Made by a program: the position numbers and the translations under genes. Positions 14,334 through 22,448 of a stretch of DNA of 36,526 nucleotides are shown in pieces. The notes beneath the pieces are model-generated. The model saw only the letters and a program-made list of their open reading frames with translations. It ran no database searches and was not told the origin of the DNA. Within the stretch, counting starts at the first letter, position 1; each line of letters starts with the position of its first letter. Source of the stretch: Flemingiibacterium sp045579745 (GTDB lineage: Bacteria > Bacillota > Clostridia > Oscillospirales > CAG-272); the NCBI GenBank assembly GCA_045579745.1, contig JAZNMQ010000051.1, positions 1 to 36,526 of the forward strand. Reading direction: 5' to 3'.

Positions 14334-15070
14334 AATTTTCTAATGTGCATTCCACCGTCAACGATGAAAGAATTGCCCGTCGTGTAACCGAATGTTCCGT
14401 CGCAAAGTACTGCAACAGCCTTTGCGATATCCGTAGGTAATCCCCATCTTGCGAGCGGAACATTTCCCTCTCCGATGTATTTGTCGTATTTTTCCTTAAC
14501 GGCTGAGGTCATGCCCGTCATAATGATTCCGGGGCAGATCTCGTTGACCGTGATCCATTCTGATGCAAGGCGGTCAGCGTAAAGCTTTGTGAGCATCGAA
14601 ACGCCTGCCTTTGAAACGCAGTATTCGCCGCGGCTTGTTGACGAGGTGTAAGCCGAGCAGGAGGAGATATTGACAATAGCTCCGCGAAGCCCGTCCTCGA
14701 TTTCATTTTCAAGCATCAGCTTTGCGACTGCCTGAGTTAAAAACATCGTTCCCTTTGTATTGATGCCCATAACGAAGTCGTAGCTCTCCTCGGTCATTTC
14801 AAGAAGATCGCGTCTTACCTTGGGTGCAACGCCTGCAACATTGACAAGCGCGCCGATACGGCATCCCTTAACGGTATCAACAAGCTTTTCGATGGTCTGC
14901 GCCTTTGAAATATCGCCCGATAAATATGTAACCTTATATCCGTCAAAATCCGTGAGATCGGGGGATTCTGCGACGTCCATTGCGACGATCTCAAAGCCGC
15001 GCTTTGCAAGCTCAAGTGCGCATGCCTTTCCGATTCCGCCGATAGCTCCCGTAACAATTGCAACTGACAT
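14330..15070 (-). CDS. Short-chain dehydrogenase/reductase (classical SDR)
   Basis: This 246-aa NAD(P)-dependent cytosolic oxidoreductase has the SDR glycine motif TGAIGGIG at the N-terminus, NVAG after strand 4, and the catalytic Ser in VNISSC followed by Tyr and Lys in YCVSKAG. It ends with the usual GNSFIVDGG segment. Length and order are typical of classical SDRs. An acidic residue after the second strand (VAMDVA) favours NAD over NADP. AAAGG lies 10 nt before the start. It lies 26 bp after the OYE gene and overlaps the flavoprotein by 4 bp, so all three are one transcript. A likely role is interconversion of an alcohol and ketone on the pathway substrate. Confidence 0.93.
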   Translation of the reverse strand: MSVAIVTGAIGGIGKACALELAKRGFEIVAMDVAESPDLTDFDGYKVTYLSGDISKAQTIEKLVDTVKGCRIGALVNVAGVAPKVRRDLLEMTEESYDFVMGINTKGTMFLTQAVAKLMLENEIEDGLRGAIVNISSCSAYTSSTSRGEYCVSKAGVSMLTKLYADRLASEWITVNEICPGIIMTGMTSAVKEKYDKYIGEGNVPLARWGLPTDIAKAVAVLCDGTFGYTTGNSFIVDGGMHIRKL

Positions 15071-15096
15071 AGTTTTCTAACCTTTCTGTATTATGT

Positions 15097-16380
15097 TTAT
15101 TTTCCGATTTTCTTATAAAGCTTCAGATAGATATCCTTATCGTAAATTACGCAGCCCGGAGTTTTGCCGGCACGCATGACCTCGGTGCATTTGCCGCAGG
15201 TGAGGCAAAGATTCTTTGCTTCCATTCTGCCGTTCTTTACGATATCGCGTGCAAGATCCGGATAGGAGAAGATCTGACGGCCGAAGCCTGCAAGCTGATA
15301 ATCGCCGTTATTAATTCCCGCCGCGGTTACGTTCGGAGCAAAATCGCCGAGATAGCTGATGCCCGAAACGCATACAGCCGCATTCGGTGCAGCCTCGTGC
15401 ACAGCCTTTGCGCCGTCTATCATACGCTTAATGCTGTCAAACGGAGCGGCGTAGGTTGCGTTGATCGTAGGACGGTTGACCTCGTTGTTAGTGTACGGGT
15501 TGCCCATCGTAACGTTAAGAAGCGTTGCCCCACGAGCCGCAAGGTCGGATGCAATGCGCTTGGCCTCGGTAAAATCAGGCACTCCGACAGTTCCCGAATC
15601 GCCGATTCCGTATGGGTAGTCGTAGCCGTCGTAGGCATTGAATCGGCTCGAGATGATAAAGTCGGACGAGCACGCGCTCTTGACAGCTGAAACAGCGTCC
15701 ATAAACAGCCTTGTGCGGTTTTCATACGAGCCGCCGTATCTTCCCTCGCGCAGATAGGAATTGAGAAGCTCCGAGAGCAGATAACCGTGGCAAGCCTTGA
15801 TGTCGGCTCCATCGAAGCCCACAGCCTCGCAAAGCTTCGCCGAGTTGACATACCGCTCGGTGAGGCTGTCAAGGTAATCGTCGCTGACGATGCAGGAGCT
15901 CGGAAGGGGATTATTTCCCTCGTATACGGGCTTGTTGTATGAGATCATCGGCTCGGGCTTGCCGTTTGGCTTTGAATAGCGTCCCGAATGTGTGAGCTGA
16001 CAAACGATGATAGGTTCGTAGCCGTTCTCTGCAAGGCAGGTCTTTTTGGTGTCCTCAATGAGCCTTGCAAAAGCATCGGCGTTCTTCTCGTTAAGATACA
16101 TCTGACGGGGATTTGCGCGTCCCTCGGGAACTACCGCGGTAGCCTCGAACCAGATAATACCCGCACCGCCCTTTGCAAAACGAAGATAACGGCGGATCGT
16201 GAGCTCGTCGGGAGCGCCGTCAAATGTTCCGTCACAGCCCTCCATCGGCTGATAAAGAATACGGTTGGGAGCAGTCCTTGCGCCGAGGCTTATCGGAGTT
16301 GCTAAAACCGAAATATCATCGGTAAACGGCAGGCTCGCGGGAAGCTCATCGCGCGTTGTCGGTCTTTTATAGTTAGGCAT
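15097..16380 (-). CDS. Old Yellow Enzyme-type NADH:flavin oxidoreductase with 4-Cys cluster motif
   Basis: This 427-aa FMN TIM-barrel enzyme is related to the N-terminal half of 2,4-dienoyl-CoA reductase, trimethylamine dehydrogenase and BaiCD/BaiH. Visible motifs are QLTHSGRYSKP, the loop HGYLLSELLNSYLREGRYGG followed by SYENRTR, and a C-terminal CxxCxxC-x11-C (C392, C395, C398, C410) typical of a [4Fe-4S] site. The C-terminal FAD/NAD domain of the ~650-aa members is absent. The flavoprotein encoded two genes downstream may partly replace it, which is inference. The start at 16380 has GGAGG 7 nt upstream. It heads the operon and diverges from the isomerase gene, so an AraC-type regulator probably controls both. 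Reduction of an enone C=C bond is the family-level expectation. Confidence 0.9.
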   Translation of the reverse strand: MPNYKRPTTRDELPASLPFTDDISVLATPISLGARTAPNRILYQPMEGCDGTFDGAPDELTIRRYLRFAKGGAGIIWFEATAVVPEGRANPRQMYLNEKNADAFARLIEDTKKTCLAENGYEPIIVCQLTHSGRYSKPNGKPEPMISYNKPVYEGNNPLPSSCIVSDDYLDSLTERYVNSAKLCEAVGFDGADIKACHGYLLSELLNSYLREGRYGGSYENRTRLFMDAVSAVKSACSSDFIISSRFNAYDGYDYPYGIGDSGTVGVPDFTEAKRIASDLAARGATLLNVTMGNPYTNNEVNRPTINATYAAPFDSIKRMIDGAKAVHEAAPNAAVCVSGISYLGDFAPNVTAAGINNGDYQLAGFGRQIFSYPDLARDIVKNGRMEAKNLCLTCGKCTEVMRAGKTPGCVIYDKDIYLKLYKKIGK

Positions 16381-16411
16381 TCATATTCCTCCTATTTTAT
16401 TATTTAAAACA

Positions 16412-16417
16412 ATTATA
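16412..16417 (-). promoter_or_regulatory. -10 element of the OYE operon
   Basis: On the minus strand a perfect TATAAT, with no good -35 at 17 nt (TTTTCA). A consensus -10 without a -35 fits an activator-dependent promoter. Confidence 0.55.
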
Positions 16418-16440
16418 ACGCACAAAGCTCAAAATGAAAA

Positions 16441-16556
16441 GTGTAAATCTTGTCAAAATATCAAAACACAGCACAATTTACATAATAATTATAAAATCCT
16501 ATTGACAAGGCGTTTAAAGGATGGTATCATAAAAGCGCATGGAATAAATTGTAAAT
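16441..16556. promoter_or_regulatory. Candidate AraC operator half-sites in the divergent region
   Basis: TGTAAAT occurs three times in the 218-bp divergent region: 16442-16448 (plus), 16476-16482 (minus, as ATTTACA) and 16550-16556 (plus, just after the forward -10). The first two form an inverted pair. They are candidate binding sites for the AraC/cupin protein encoded at 17387. This is inferred from position and repetition only. Confidence 0.4.
16502..16530 (+). promoter_or_regulatory. SigA-type promoter of the isomerase-AraC operon
   Basis: TTGACA (16502-16507), 17-nt spacer, TATCAT (16525-16530), about 68 nt before the ATG. The boxes match those of the promoter at 21133 (TTGACAAG ... 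GGTATCATA). Confidence 0.85.
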
Positions 16557-16598
16557 AGCATTGCTATGCAAAAAATATTATTTAAAAGGTGAAAAACA

Positions 16599-17384
16599 AT
16601 GAAGCTCAGCTTTTCAACTCTCGGATGCGCGGAAAGAAGCCTTGATGAGGTTGTCGCACTTGCAAAAAACTACGGCATCGACGCGCTCGAAATTCGCGGA
16701 CTCAGAAAGGAATTCGGCTATAATAATATCGTCGAATTTAAGCCCGATGCAATTGACGGAACGCTCTCTCTCCTTGCCGACAACGGCATCCGTATCATTT
16801 TGCTCGACACATCCTGCATGCTGCATAATAAGCCAAACGACGATATTATCCGCGAGGGCAAGATCGCAATCGATACCGCAAACAAGCTCGGTGTTCCCTA
16901 CATTCGCGTGTTCGGAAACGAGATCGTTGGTGATAAAGACGAGTGCATAGCGCATGTTATCGAGGGCTTAAAGGAGCTTTGCGACTATGCCGCTTCCACC
17001 AAGGTTAAGGTTCTTCTTGAGGTTCACGGCGATTTTAACACCTTCGAGGCGTTTGACCCGATCGTGTCTGCGCTCGGCGACAACAAGAATTTTGGCATCC
17101 TTTGGGATATTATGCACACGAGCAAAACCTTCGGCGAGCGCTGGATGGAATTCTACGAGCGTTATTCGTCCCTGATATATCACATCCACGTCAAGGATTA
17201 TGACAAGGACGGACTGTGCCAAATCGGTGAGGGTGTTATCCCGATCGCTCCGATAACAAAGCACCTTATCGACAGCGGCTTTGACGGTTATTTTTCACTT
17301 GAATGGGAAAGACAGTGGCATCCTGAGCTTTGTGAGATTGAAAAGGCTCTCGAGGCGTTCGTGGCTGTAATGAAGCAGATATAA
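16599..17384 (+). CDS. Sugar phosphate isomerase/epimerase-like TIM barrel
   Basis: This 261-aa cytosolic protein belongs to the xylose-isomerase-like AP_endonuc_2 (PF01261) superfamily. Candidate divalent-metal ligands are the Glu in LLEVHGDF, the Asp/His in LWDIMHTSKTF, the His/Asp in YHIHVKDYDKDG and the Glu in FSLEWE. GEGVIPI forms the usual loop before the last strands. The length is typical for single-domain members. AAAGGTG precedes the start by 7 nt. It is followed 2 bp later by the AraC regulator, so the two are co-transcribed. Family members isomerise or epimerise keto-sugars and dehydrate inososes. The specific reaction here is unknown. Confidence 0.9.
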   Translation: MKLSFSTLGCAERSLDEVVALAKNYGIDALEIRGLRKEFGYNNIVEFKPDAIDGTLSLLADNGIRIILLDTSCMLHNKPNDDIIREGKIAIDTANKLGVPYIRVFGNEIVGDKDECIAHVIEGLKELCDYAASTKVKVLLEVHGDFNTFEAFDPIVSALGDNKNFGILWDIMHTSKTFGERWMEFYERYSSLIYHIHVKDYDKDGLCQIGEGVIPIAPITKHLIDSGFDGYFSLEWERQWHPELCEIEKALEAFVAVMKQI

Positions 17385-17386
17385 TC

Positions 17387-18220
17387 ATGCCTGAGATAAT
17401 CAAGGAATTTTACTATTCCGACGCGTCGCTCGATGATACAAGCGAACAGCATCAGCACAATTTATACCAAATTATTTATGTCACCCGCGGAAGCGTTGAG
17501 GTCGAAATAACCGGTCAAAGGCAGCATTGCGTCGCACCGGGGATGATCTTTATAAGCAACTACGAGCCTCACATGATCAAGTCCGCTTCAGAGGACTATT
17601 CGCGTTATGTGCTGACGCTCAATCCGCCCGCCGCAGATAGAATTTCGCCGCCGATTCTTCAGACGATTCTGTCGATCCATCCGATCGGCTTTGAGCACAC
17701 GCTTGATATTACGCCGATCGAAGCCGATGTCAACCGGATCGTAAAGCTGATGCTTGATGAATGGGATAGTGCCGAAAACGATCCTGCGCGAGGCGTTACG
17801 GTTTGGCTCAATGCCCTGCTCCACCGCTTGTACCGCTTTACGCCGAGGCATTTTTCGAACACCTCGGGAAGTGCGAAAAAAATCGTTGCGTCGGTTCGCA
17901 CAGAGCTTGAAAATGCGCCCGGCAGAGATGTTTCGCTCGAGGAGCTTGCTGCCGCGCACTTTGTCAGCAGGTATTATCTCGCGCACATTTTTAAAAGCGT
18001 AACCGGCTACAGCGTCAAGGAGTATCAGCTTCTTTGCAGAGTTTCCCTCGCGAGCGAAAGGCTCATGACAACAAAAGCCTCGATCCTTGATATATCGCTC
18101 GAATGCGGGTTTCAGGACCTTTCAAACTTCTCGCGCTACTTTAAAAAGATAACGGGAATGACCCCGACCGAATTTCGAAGATCGAGCATAAAATCCGTGC
18201 AGAATTCCACGGTCGGCTGA
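17387..18220 (+). CDS. AraC-family regulator with cupin sensor domain
   Basis: This 277-aa DNA-binding regulator has an N-terminal cupin: HQHNLYQIIYVTRGSVEVEI, then a conserved turn at APGMIFISNYEPH. The C-terminal AraC double HTH has helices around VSLEELAAAHFVSRYYLAHIF and ASILDISLECGFQDLSNFSR, ending KKITGMTPTEFRR. It starts 2 bp after the isomerase stop and relies on coupling. It is probably the local activator for this operon and the divergent OYE-SDR-flavoprotein operon, sensing a small sugar-like effector in the cupin barrel. The target is inferred from context. Its 3' end is followed by a MITE. Confidence 0.93.
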   Translation: MPEIIKEFYYSDASLDDTSEQHQHNLYQIIYVTRGSVEVEITGQRQHCVAPGMIFISNYEPHMIKSASEDYSRYVLTLNPPAADRISPPILQTILSIHPIGFEHTLDITPIEADVNRIVKLMLDEWDSAENDPARGVTVWLNALLHRLYRFTPRHFSNTSGSAKKIVASVRTELENAPGRDVSLEELAAAHFVSRYYLAHIFKSVTGYSVKEYQLLCRVSLASERLMTTKASILDISLECGFQDLSNFSRYFKKITGMTPTEFRRSSIKSVQNSTVG

Positions 18221-18263
18221 TTTCGCGGCAGCACGGGAAACCGCCACCAAAGATTAAATAAAA

Positions 18264-18490
18264 CTCCCAATTTCCTTATGTGTTTCCACTGCCATTCGGA
18301 ACGTCAAAGCCTCCCTCCGAGAGGGAGGTGGCACGACGAAGTCGTGACGGAAGGAGCCTGCGAAACGTTACGCTTTTGCTGAATTTTCCGTATACGCGCT
18401 CTCCCTCAGTCGCCTGCGGCGACAGCTCCCTCCCGGAGGGAGCCTCATAAAAAGCGACATTTTTCTGGGAATCCATAGTCGAACTGGGAC
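18264..18490. mobile_element. MITE copy E1 (227 bp)
   Basis: The element is flanked by the 8-bp direct repeat AAATAAAA (18256-18263 and 18491-18498). Its ends are imperfect inverted repeats: left CTCCCAATTTCCTTATGTG, right (reverse complement) GTCCCAGTTCGACTATGGA. The interior holds the hairpins CCTCCCTCC-GAGA-GGGAGG, CACGAC-GAA-GTCGTG, GTCGCC-TGC-GGCGAC and GCTCCCTCC-CGG-AGGGAGC. It is near-identical in its interior to copy E2. It carries no gene, so any transposase must act in trans. Other than this element, 18221-18532 holds nothing recognisable. Confidence 0.85.
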
Positions 18491-18532
18491 AAATAAAAAA
18501 AGTCTTCGACAGACGAGGACATGGAGATTATT

Positions 18533-19528
18533 ATGAAGATTACATTTATTAACGACAGAAAGAAAACTCAGGTTTTTTCAGAATCCGCACTCGAAAGACT
18601 TGCACAAAACGAGGGCTACGACCCAAACGTATACTCAAAGGAGGATGTTCTTGCCGAGCCAGAAAAATTCTCCGAGCTTGAATACATATTCTCGACATGG
18701 GGTATGCCAAGCTTCACCGAGGAGGAAATCGCAAGAATCTTCCCGAGCCTCAAATGCATCTTTTACGCGGCAGGAACCGTTCAGGGCTTTGCTCGCCCGT
18801 TCCTCAACTCGGGAGTAAAGGTATTCAGCGCATGGGCGGCAAACGCTGTTCCGGTTGCCGAATACACGGTTTCGCAGATAATTCTCGCAAACAAGGGCTT
18901 TTACCGCTCCGCACGCAAAATGACCGAGGGCGATTATCACAGCTCCTCGTCGATCTTCTGGAGCTATAACGGAAACTACGACGCACGAATCGGTATAATC
19001 GGCGCAGGAATGATCGGCAAGATGGTCATTCGCATGCTGAAAGCTTTTGATCTCGAGGTCGTTGCGTTCGACCCGTTCCTTCCCGATGAAACTGCCGCAG
19101 AGCTTGGCGTTAAAAAAGTTGAGCTTGACGAGCTGTTTGCGACCTGCCATGTCGTTTCAAACCACCTTGCAAACAACGCTCAAACCAAGGGAATGCTTTG
19201 CTACAAGCATTTCTCGTCGATGATCAAGAACGCTACATTCTTAAATACGGGCAGAGGCGCACAGGTCGTCGAGGCTGATCTGATCAAAACGCTTAACGAG
19301 CGTCCTGATATCACCGCCGTTCTCGATGTTACCGACCCCGAGCCGCCTGTAAAGGGCAGCCCTCTCTATACCCTTCCCAACTGCTTCCTGACACCGCACA
19401 TCGCAGGAAGCGCAGGAGCTGAGGTCTACAGAATGGCAGAATATATGTTAAAGGAGTTTGAGCTTTACAAAAAGGGCGAGCCGTGCAGCTACGAGGTTTC
19501 GCTTGAAATGCTCAAAACAATGGCGTAA
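18533..19528 (+). CDS. D-isomer-specific 2-hydroxyacid dehydrogenase family protein
   Basis: This 331-aa NAD-dependent cytosolic oxidoreductase has the NAD motif GIIGAGMIGKM in mid-protein and an acidic residue after the second strand (VVAFDPF). The catalytic triad of the family is present: Arg in LNTGRGAQV, Glu in VTDPEPP and His in LTPHIAGS. The start at 18533 is preferred over 18521 because GGAG lies 6 nt before it. It reduces 2-keto acids or related carbonyls in known members; the substrate here is unknown. Each side carries a MITE: E1 ends 42 bp upstream and E2 starts 69 bp downstream. E1 separates it from the isomerase-AraC genes with which it was probably once contiguous. Confidence 0.9.
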   Translation: MKITFINDRKKTQVFSESALERLAQNEGYDPNVYSKEDVLAEPEKFSELEYIFSTWGMPSFTEEEIARIFPSLKCIFYAAGTVQGFARPFLNSGVKVFSAWAANAVPVAEYTVSQIILANKGFYRSARKMTEGDYHSSSSIFWSYNGNYDARIGIIGAGMIGKMVIRMLKAFDLEVVAFDPFLPDETAAELGVKKVELDELFATCHVVSNHLANNAQTKGMLCYKHFSSMIKNATFLNTGRGAQVVEADLIKTLNERPDITAVLDVTDPEPPVKGSPLYTLPNCFLTPHIAGSAGAEVYRMAEYMLKEFELYKKGEPCSYEVSLEMLKTMA

Positions 19529-19561
19529 CTCACGCACCGACAAACGCGATAATATGCCGAT

Positions 19562-19592
19562 AAAGCTCGGTTCACAGCCGAGCTTTGTTTTG
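19562..19592 (+). terminator. Rho-independent terminator
   Basis: AAAGCTCGG (19562-19570) pairs with CCGAGCTTT (19578-19586), followed by GTTTTG. It ends the dehydrogenase transcript, and MITE E2 begins right after it. Confidence 0.82.
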
Positions 19593-19597
19593 AAATT

Positions 19598-19825
19598 CTC
19601 CCAATTACCTTTTGTGTCGCTGCTGCAATACCCGGCTCACTAAGCCTCCCTCCGAGAGGGAGGTGGCACGACGAAGTCGTGACGGAAGGAGCCTGCGCAA
19701 CGTAACGATTCAACTGAATTTTCCGTATACGCGCTCTCCCTCAGTCGCCAAAGGCGACAGCTCCCTCCCGGAGGGAGCCTCATAAAAGGCGACGTTCATC
19801 CGGGAACACATTGTCGAATTGGAAC
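19598..19825. mobile_element. MITE copy E2 (228 bp)
   Basis: The ends are CTCCCAATTACCTTTTGTG on the left and, in reverse complement, GTTCCAATTCGACAATGTG on the right. Flanks are TTGAAATT (19590-19597) and TTAAAATT (19826-19833), a target duplication with one mismatch. The interior is near-identical to E1, with the loop of the GTCGCC/GGCGAC hairpin changed from TGC to AAA while the stem is kept. No coding capacity. Confidence 0.83.
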
Positions 19826-19891
19826 TTAAAATTTAACAGAAAGGGCGGCTTTCGCGCAAATTCCCGTTTGCATAACAAGCCGAAAATCACC

Positions 19892-21028
19892 ATGCAGAAT
19901 AACAGTACAAGAAAAGAATGGCTCGGATATATGCTGAAGATCGCCGAGCCGGTTATAGCAAATCTTGAAAAAGGCGAGCTTAACAAGAATATGCCCAAGC
20001 GTTTCTATACGAAGGAGGACCGCTCCGCCGTCGCATCGCTTGAAGCATTCGGCAGAACGCTGTGCGGCATAGGTCCGTTTCTTGACAGCTTTGAGCGCTC
20101 GGACGAGGAAGAAGCTCTCGCCGAGAGCCTGCGAGCTCGTATAATAACATGTCTTGACAAGGCGACCGACAAAAATTCGCCCGACTACATGCCCTTCTGG
20201 CATACGGGCTTAATGCAGCCGCTTGTTGACGCCGCGTTTTTAGCGCATGGAATAATCCGCTCGGGAAAATTCATCGAGCGTATTCCCGATAAGCTGAAAG
20301 CGCAGATTGTCGAAGCACTTGCTCTCACGCGAAAAATTATTCCCTGCAACAACAACTGGATCCTGTTTTCGGGAATGGTAGAGGCATGCATTTATAAGCT
20401 CGGCGGCGAAGCGGATTTGGTTCGTATCGCGTATAATATCCGTCAGATGAATCAGTGGTATCTCGGCGACGGCTTCTACGGCGACGGCTCGGAGTTCGCA
20501 ATGAATTATTACAACAGCTTTGTAATCCATCCGATGCTTGTCGATATCGCAAGGACCTTTTCTCCCGTTATCGGCGAGGTCAGAGAGCAGGAGGAACGCA
20601 TACTCAGGCGCGCGGCGCGTGCGGCAGAGATTCAGGAAAGAATGATCAACCGCGACGGAACATATCCGTATATCGGACGCTCGATAACCTATCGCTTCGG
20701 AGCATTCCAGCTTCTTGCGCAGGCGATGCTTGAGCATTTTTCGGAGCTGTCCCCCGCTTCCGTCAGATGCGGCCTCAGCGCGGTCATCCGCAGAATTATG
20801 AATACGGATATTTTCGATGATGATGGATGGCTGCTTCACGGAATCTACGGCGAGCAGCCGGGGCTTTCCGAGCGTTATATTTCAACGGGAAGCCTGTATC
20901 TCTGTGCCGCGGTTTTCCTGCCGCTCGGACTTTCTGAATCCGACCCGTTCTGGAGCGCACCCGATGAAAAATGGACCTCGCTCAGAATCACCGACGGAGA
21001 GGATATTTCGGCAGATTTCGCCCATTAA
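19892..21028 (+). CDS. DUF2264 domain protein
   Basis: This 378-aa protein has the DUF2264 (PF10022) pattern throughout: TRKEWLGYML at the N-terminus, NNNWILFSGMVEACIYKLGG, then QWYLGDGFYGDGSEFAMNYY and NSFVIHPM in the middle. The ending is ISTGSLYLCAAVFLPLGL followed by DPFWSAPDEKWTS. The family is thought to adopt an alpha/alpha toroid like glycoside hydrolases or lyases acting on uronates, but activities are mostly unproven. No signal peptide is visible, so it is probably cytosolic. The start at 19892 is the first ATG outside the MITE; an apparent upstream TTG start lies inside MITE E2. No good ribosome binding site precedes 19892, so expression may have been disturbed by the insertion. 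Confidence 0.85.
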   Translation: MQNNSTRKEWLGYMLKIAEPVIANLEKGELNKNMPKRFYTKEDRSAVASLEAFGRTLCGIGPFLDSFERSDEEEALAESLRARIITCLDKATDKNSPDYMPFWHTGLMQPLVDAAFLAHGIIRSGKFIERIPDKLKAQIVEALALTRKIIPCNNNWILFSGMVEACIYKLGGEADLVRIAYNIRQMNQWYLGDGFYGDGSEFAMNYYNSFVIHPMLVDIARTFSPVIGEVREQEERILRRAARAAEIQERMINRDGTYPYIGRSITYRFGAFQLLAQAMLEHFSELSPASVRCGLSAVIRRIMNTDIFDDDGWLLHGIYGEQPGLSERYISTGSLYLCAAVFLPLGLSESDPFWSAPDEKWTSLRITDGEDISADFAH

Positions 21029-21132
21029 AGCGACGTTGGTTGAATGTACCAAATATTTATTTTCGCTTTGTGCAGACTGCCAATAAATAAGTTTAATAAA
21101 GAAAAAATAATTAAAAAAATAATCAAAATCCC

Positions 21133-21161
21133 TTGACAAGCATAAACAAAAAAGGTATCAT
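21133..21161 (+). promoter_or_regulatory. SigA-type promoter of the Gfo/Idh/MocA gene
   Basis: TTGACA (21133-21138), 17-nt spacer, TATCAT (21156-21161), with an 80-nt leader. The boxes and their immediate neighbours match the promoter at 16502. Confidence 0.87.
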
Positions 21162-21248
21162 ATAATTGTACTTAATTATGAATCGCGTCACTCTCGTTGG
21201 CGCGGTGGTACATAATGTTGAATTTATTTTTTAGGAGGTAGTTATATC

Positions 21249-22340
21249 ATGGCTACAGGTGCAAACGATACCATCAGAATTGGTATTATTGGTTGCGGCG
21301 GTATTGCAAACGGCAAGCACATGCCCGCACTTAAGAAGGTTAAAGGCGTTGAAATGGTTGCTTTCTGCGATATCATCGTAGAAAAGGCTGAGGCAGCTGC
21401 TAAGACCTACGGTACTCCCGATGCAAAGGTTTATTCCGATTACAAGGAGCTTCTCGAGGACAAGACCATCGATGTAGTTCACGTTCTTACACCTAACCGT
21501 GCTCACAGCTTCATTACTGTTGACGCACTTAACGCAGGCAAGCACGTAATGTGCGAAAAGCCTATGGCTATCAACTCCGCTGAGGCTCTCAAGATGATCG
21601 AGGCTGCTAAGAAGAGCGGAAAGAAGCTCACCATCGGTTATCAGAACCGTCAGAGAACTGATGCTCAGTTCATGAAGGCTGAGGCTGACAAGGGTACATT
21701 CGGTGACATTTACTACGCAAAGGCTACTGCACTTCGTCGTCGTGCCGTTCCTACATGGGGCGTGTTCCTCAACGAGTATGAGCAGGGCGGCGGTCCCCTT
21801 ATCGATATCGGAACCCACGCACTCGACCTTACTCTCTGGACAATGGATAACTACAAGCCTAAGTACTGTGTTGGTACAACATTCCATAAGCTCAACAACG
21901 ACACTCAGACCGGTAACGCTTGGGGCGACTGGGATCCTGCGAAGTTTACTGTTGAAGACTCCGCATTCGGTTTCATCGTAATGGAAAACGGTGCTACCAT
22001 CGTTCTCGAATCCTCTTGGGCTATCAACATGCTCGATACACGCGAAGCTATCACAACTGTCTGCGGTACTAAGGCAGGCGGCGATATGATAAACGGCGTT
22101 CGTATCAACAGCATCGTCGGCGGCTGCCAGAGTGTTACCAACGTTAACATGAGCGCAGGCGGCGTAGCATTCTATGAAGGCGCTACAAACGACCCCGCAT
22201 ACAACGAGGCTCTTCAGTGGATCAACGCAATCCGCAACGACAAGAATCCTTGCGTACTTCCTGAGCAGGCATTCTGCGTAACTCAGATTCTCGAAGGTAT
22301 CTACGAGTCTGCAAAGACCGGCGATATTTATCGTTTCTAA
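21249..22340 (+). CDS. Gfo/Idh/MocA family oxidoreductase
   Basis: This 363-aa NAD(P)-dependent cytosolic sugar or cyclitol dehydrogenase has the Rossmann motif GIIGCGGIANGKH at the N-terminus, the conserved EKPM with catalytic Lys, and GGGPLIDIGTHALDLTLW with the Asp and His of the active site. GGAGG lies 10 nt before the start. Codon use is strikingly biased to GGT, GCT, GTT, AAG and CGT compared with the flanking genes, the mark of a highly expressed gene. It leads a cluster with a TIM-barrel isomerase and a second Gfo/Idh/MocA enzyme. In comparable clusters such enzymes oxidise a sugar hydroxyl to a keto group. The substrate is undetermined. Confidence 0.93.
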   Translation: MATGANDTIRIGIIGCGGIANGKHMPALKKVKGVEMVAFCDIIVEKAEAAAKTYGTPDAKVYSDYKELLEDKTIDVVHVLTPNRAHSFITVDALNAGKHVMCEKPMAINSAEALKMIEAAKKSGKKLTIGYQNRQRTDAQFMKAEADKGTFGDIYYAKATALRRRAVPTWGVFLNEYEQGGGPLIDIGTHALDLTLWTMDNYKPKYCVGTTFHKLNNDTQTGNAWGDWDPAKFTVEDSAFGFIVMENGATIVLESSWAINMLDTREAITTVCGTKAGGDMINGVRINSIVGGCQSVTNVNMSAGGVAFYEGATNDPAYNEALQWINAIRNDKNPCVLPEQAFCVTQILEGIYESAKTGDIYRF

Positions 22341-22352
22341 TTTACGAAATAT

Positions 22353-22388
22353 CAAAGCGGGGCTTTATGCCCCCGCTTTGTTGTTATT
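22353..22388 (+). terminator. Intra-cluster terminator
   Basis: CAAAGCGGGG (22353-22362) pairs with CCCCGCTTTG (22371-22380), followed by TTGTTATT. It would make the Gfo/Idh/MocA gene more highly expressed than the isomerase downstream, which has no evident promoter of its own. Confidence 0.82.
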
Positions 22389-22448
22389 AGCGATGCCGAA
22401 AAAGCTCATACGAAGCATTAAAAATTCACAGAAAGGACCAAAAATATC

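Noticed and set aside
18256..19833. A composite transposon in which E1 and E2 move the dehydrogenase gene.
   Set aside because: Each copy has its own 8-bp duplication, so they inserted independently; the outer flanks (AAATAAAA and TTAAAATT) do not match each other.
19811..19891. An upstream TTG start extending the DUF2264 gene by 27 codons.
   Set aside because: The extension begins inside MITE E2 and is not like other family members.
21231..22355. A long minus-strand frame (374 codons).
   Set aside because: It is the antisense shadow of the Gfo/Idh/MocA gene, produced by that gene's biased codon use.
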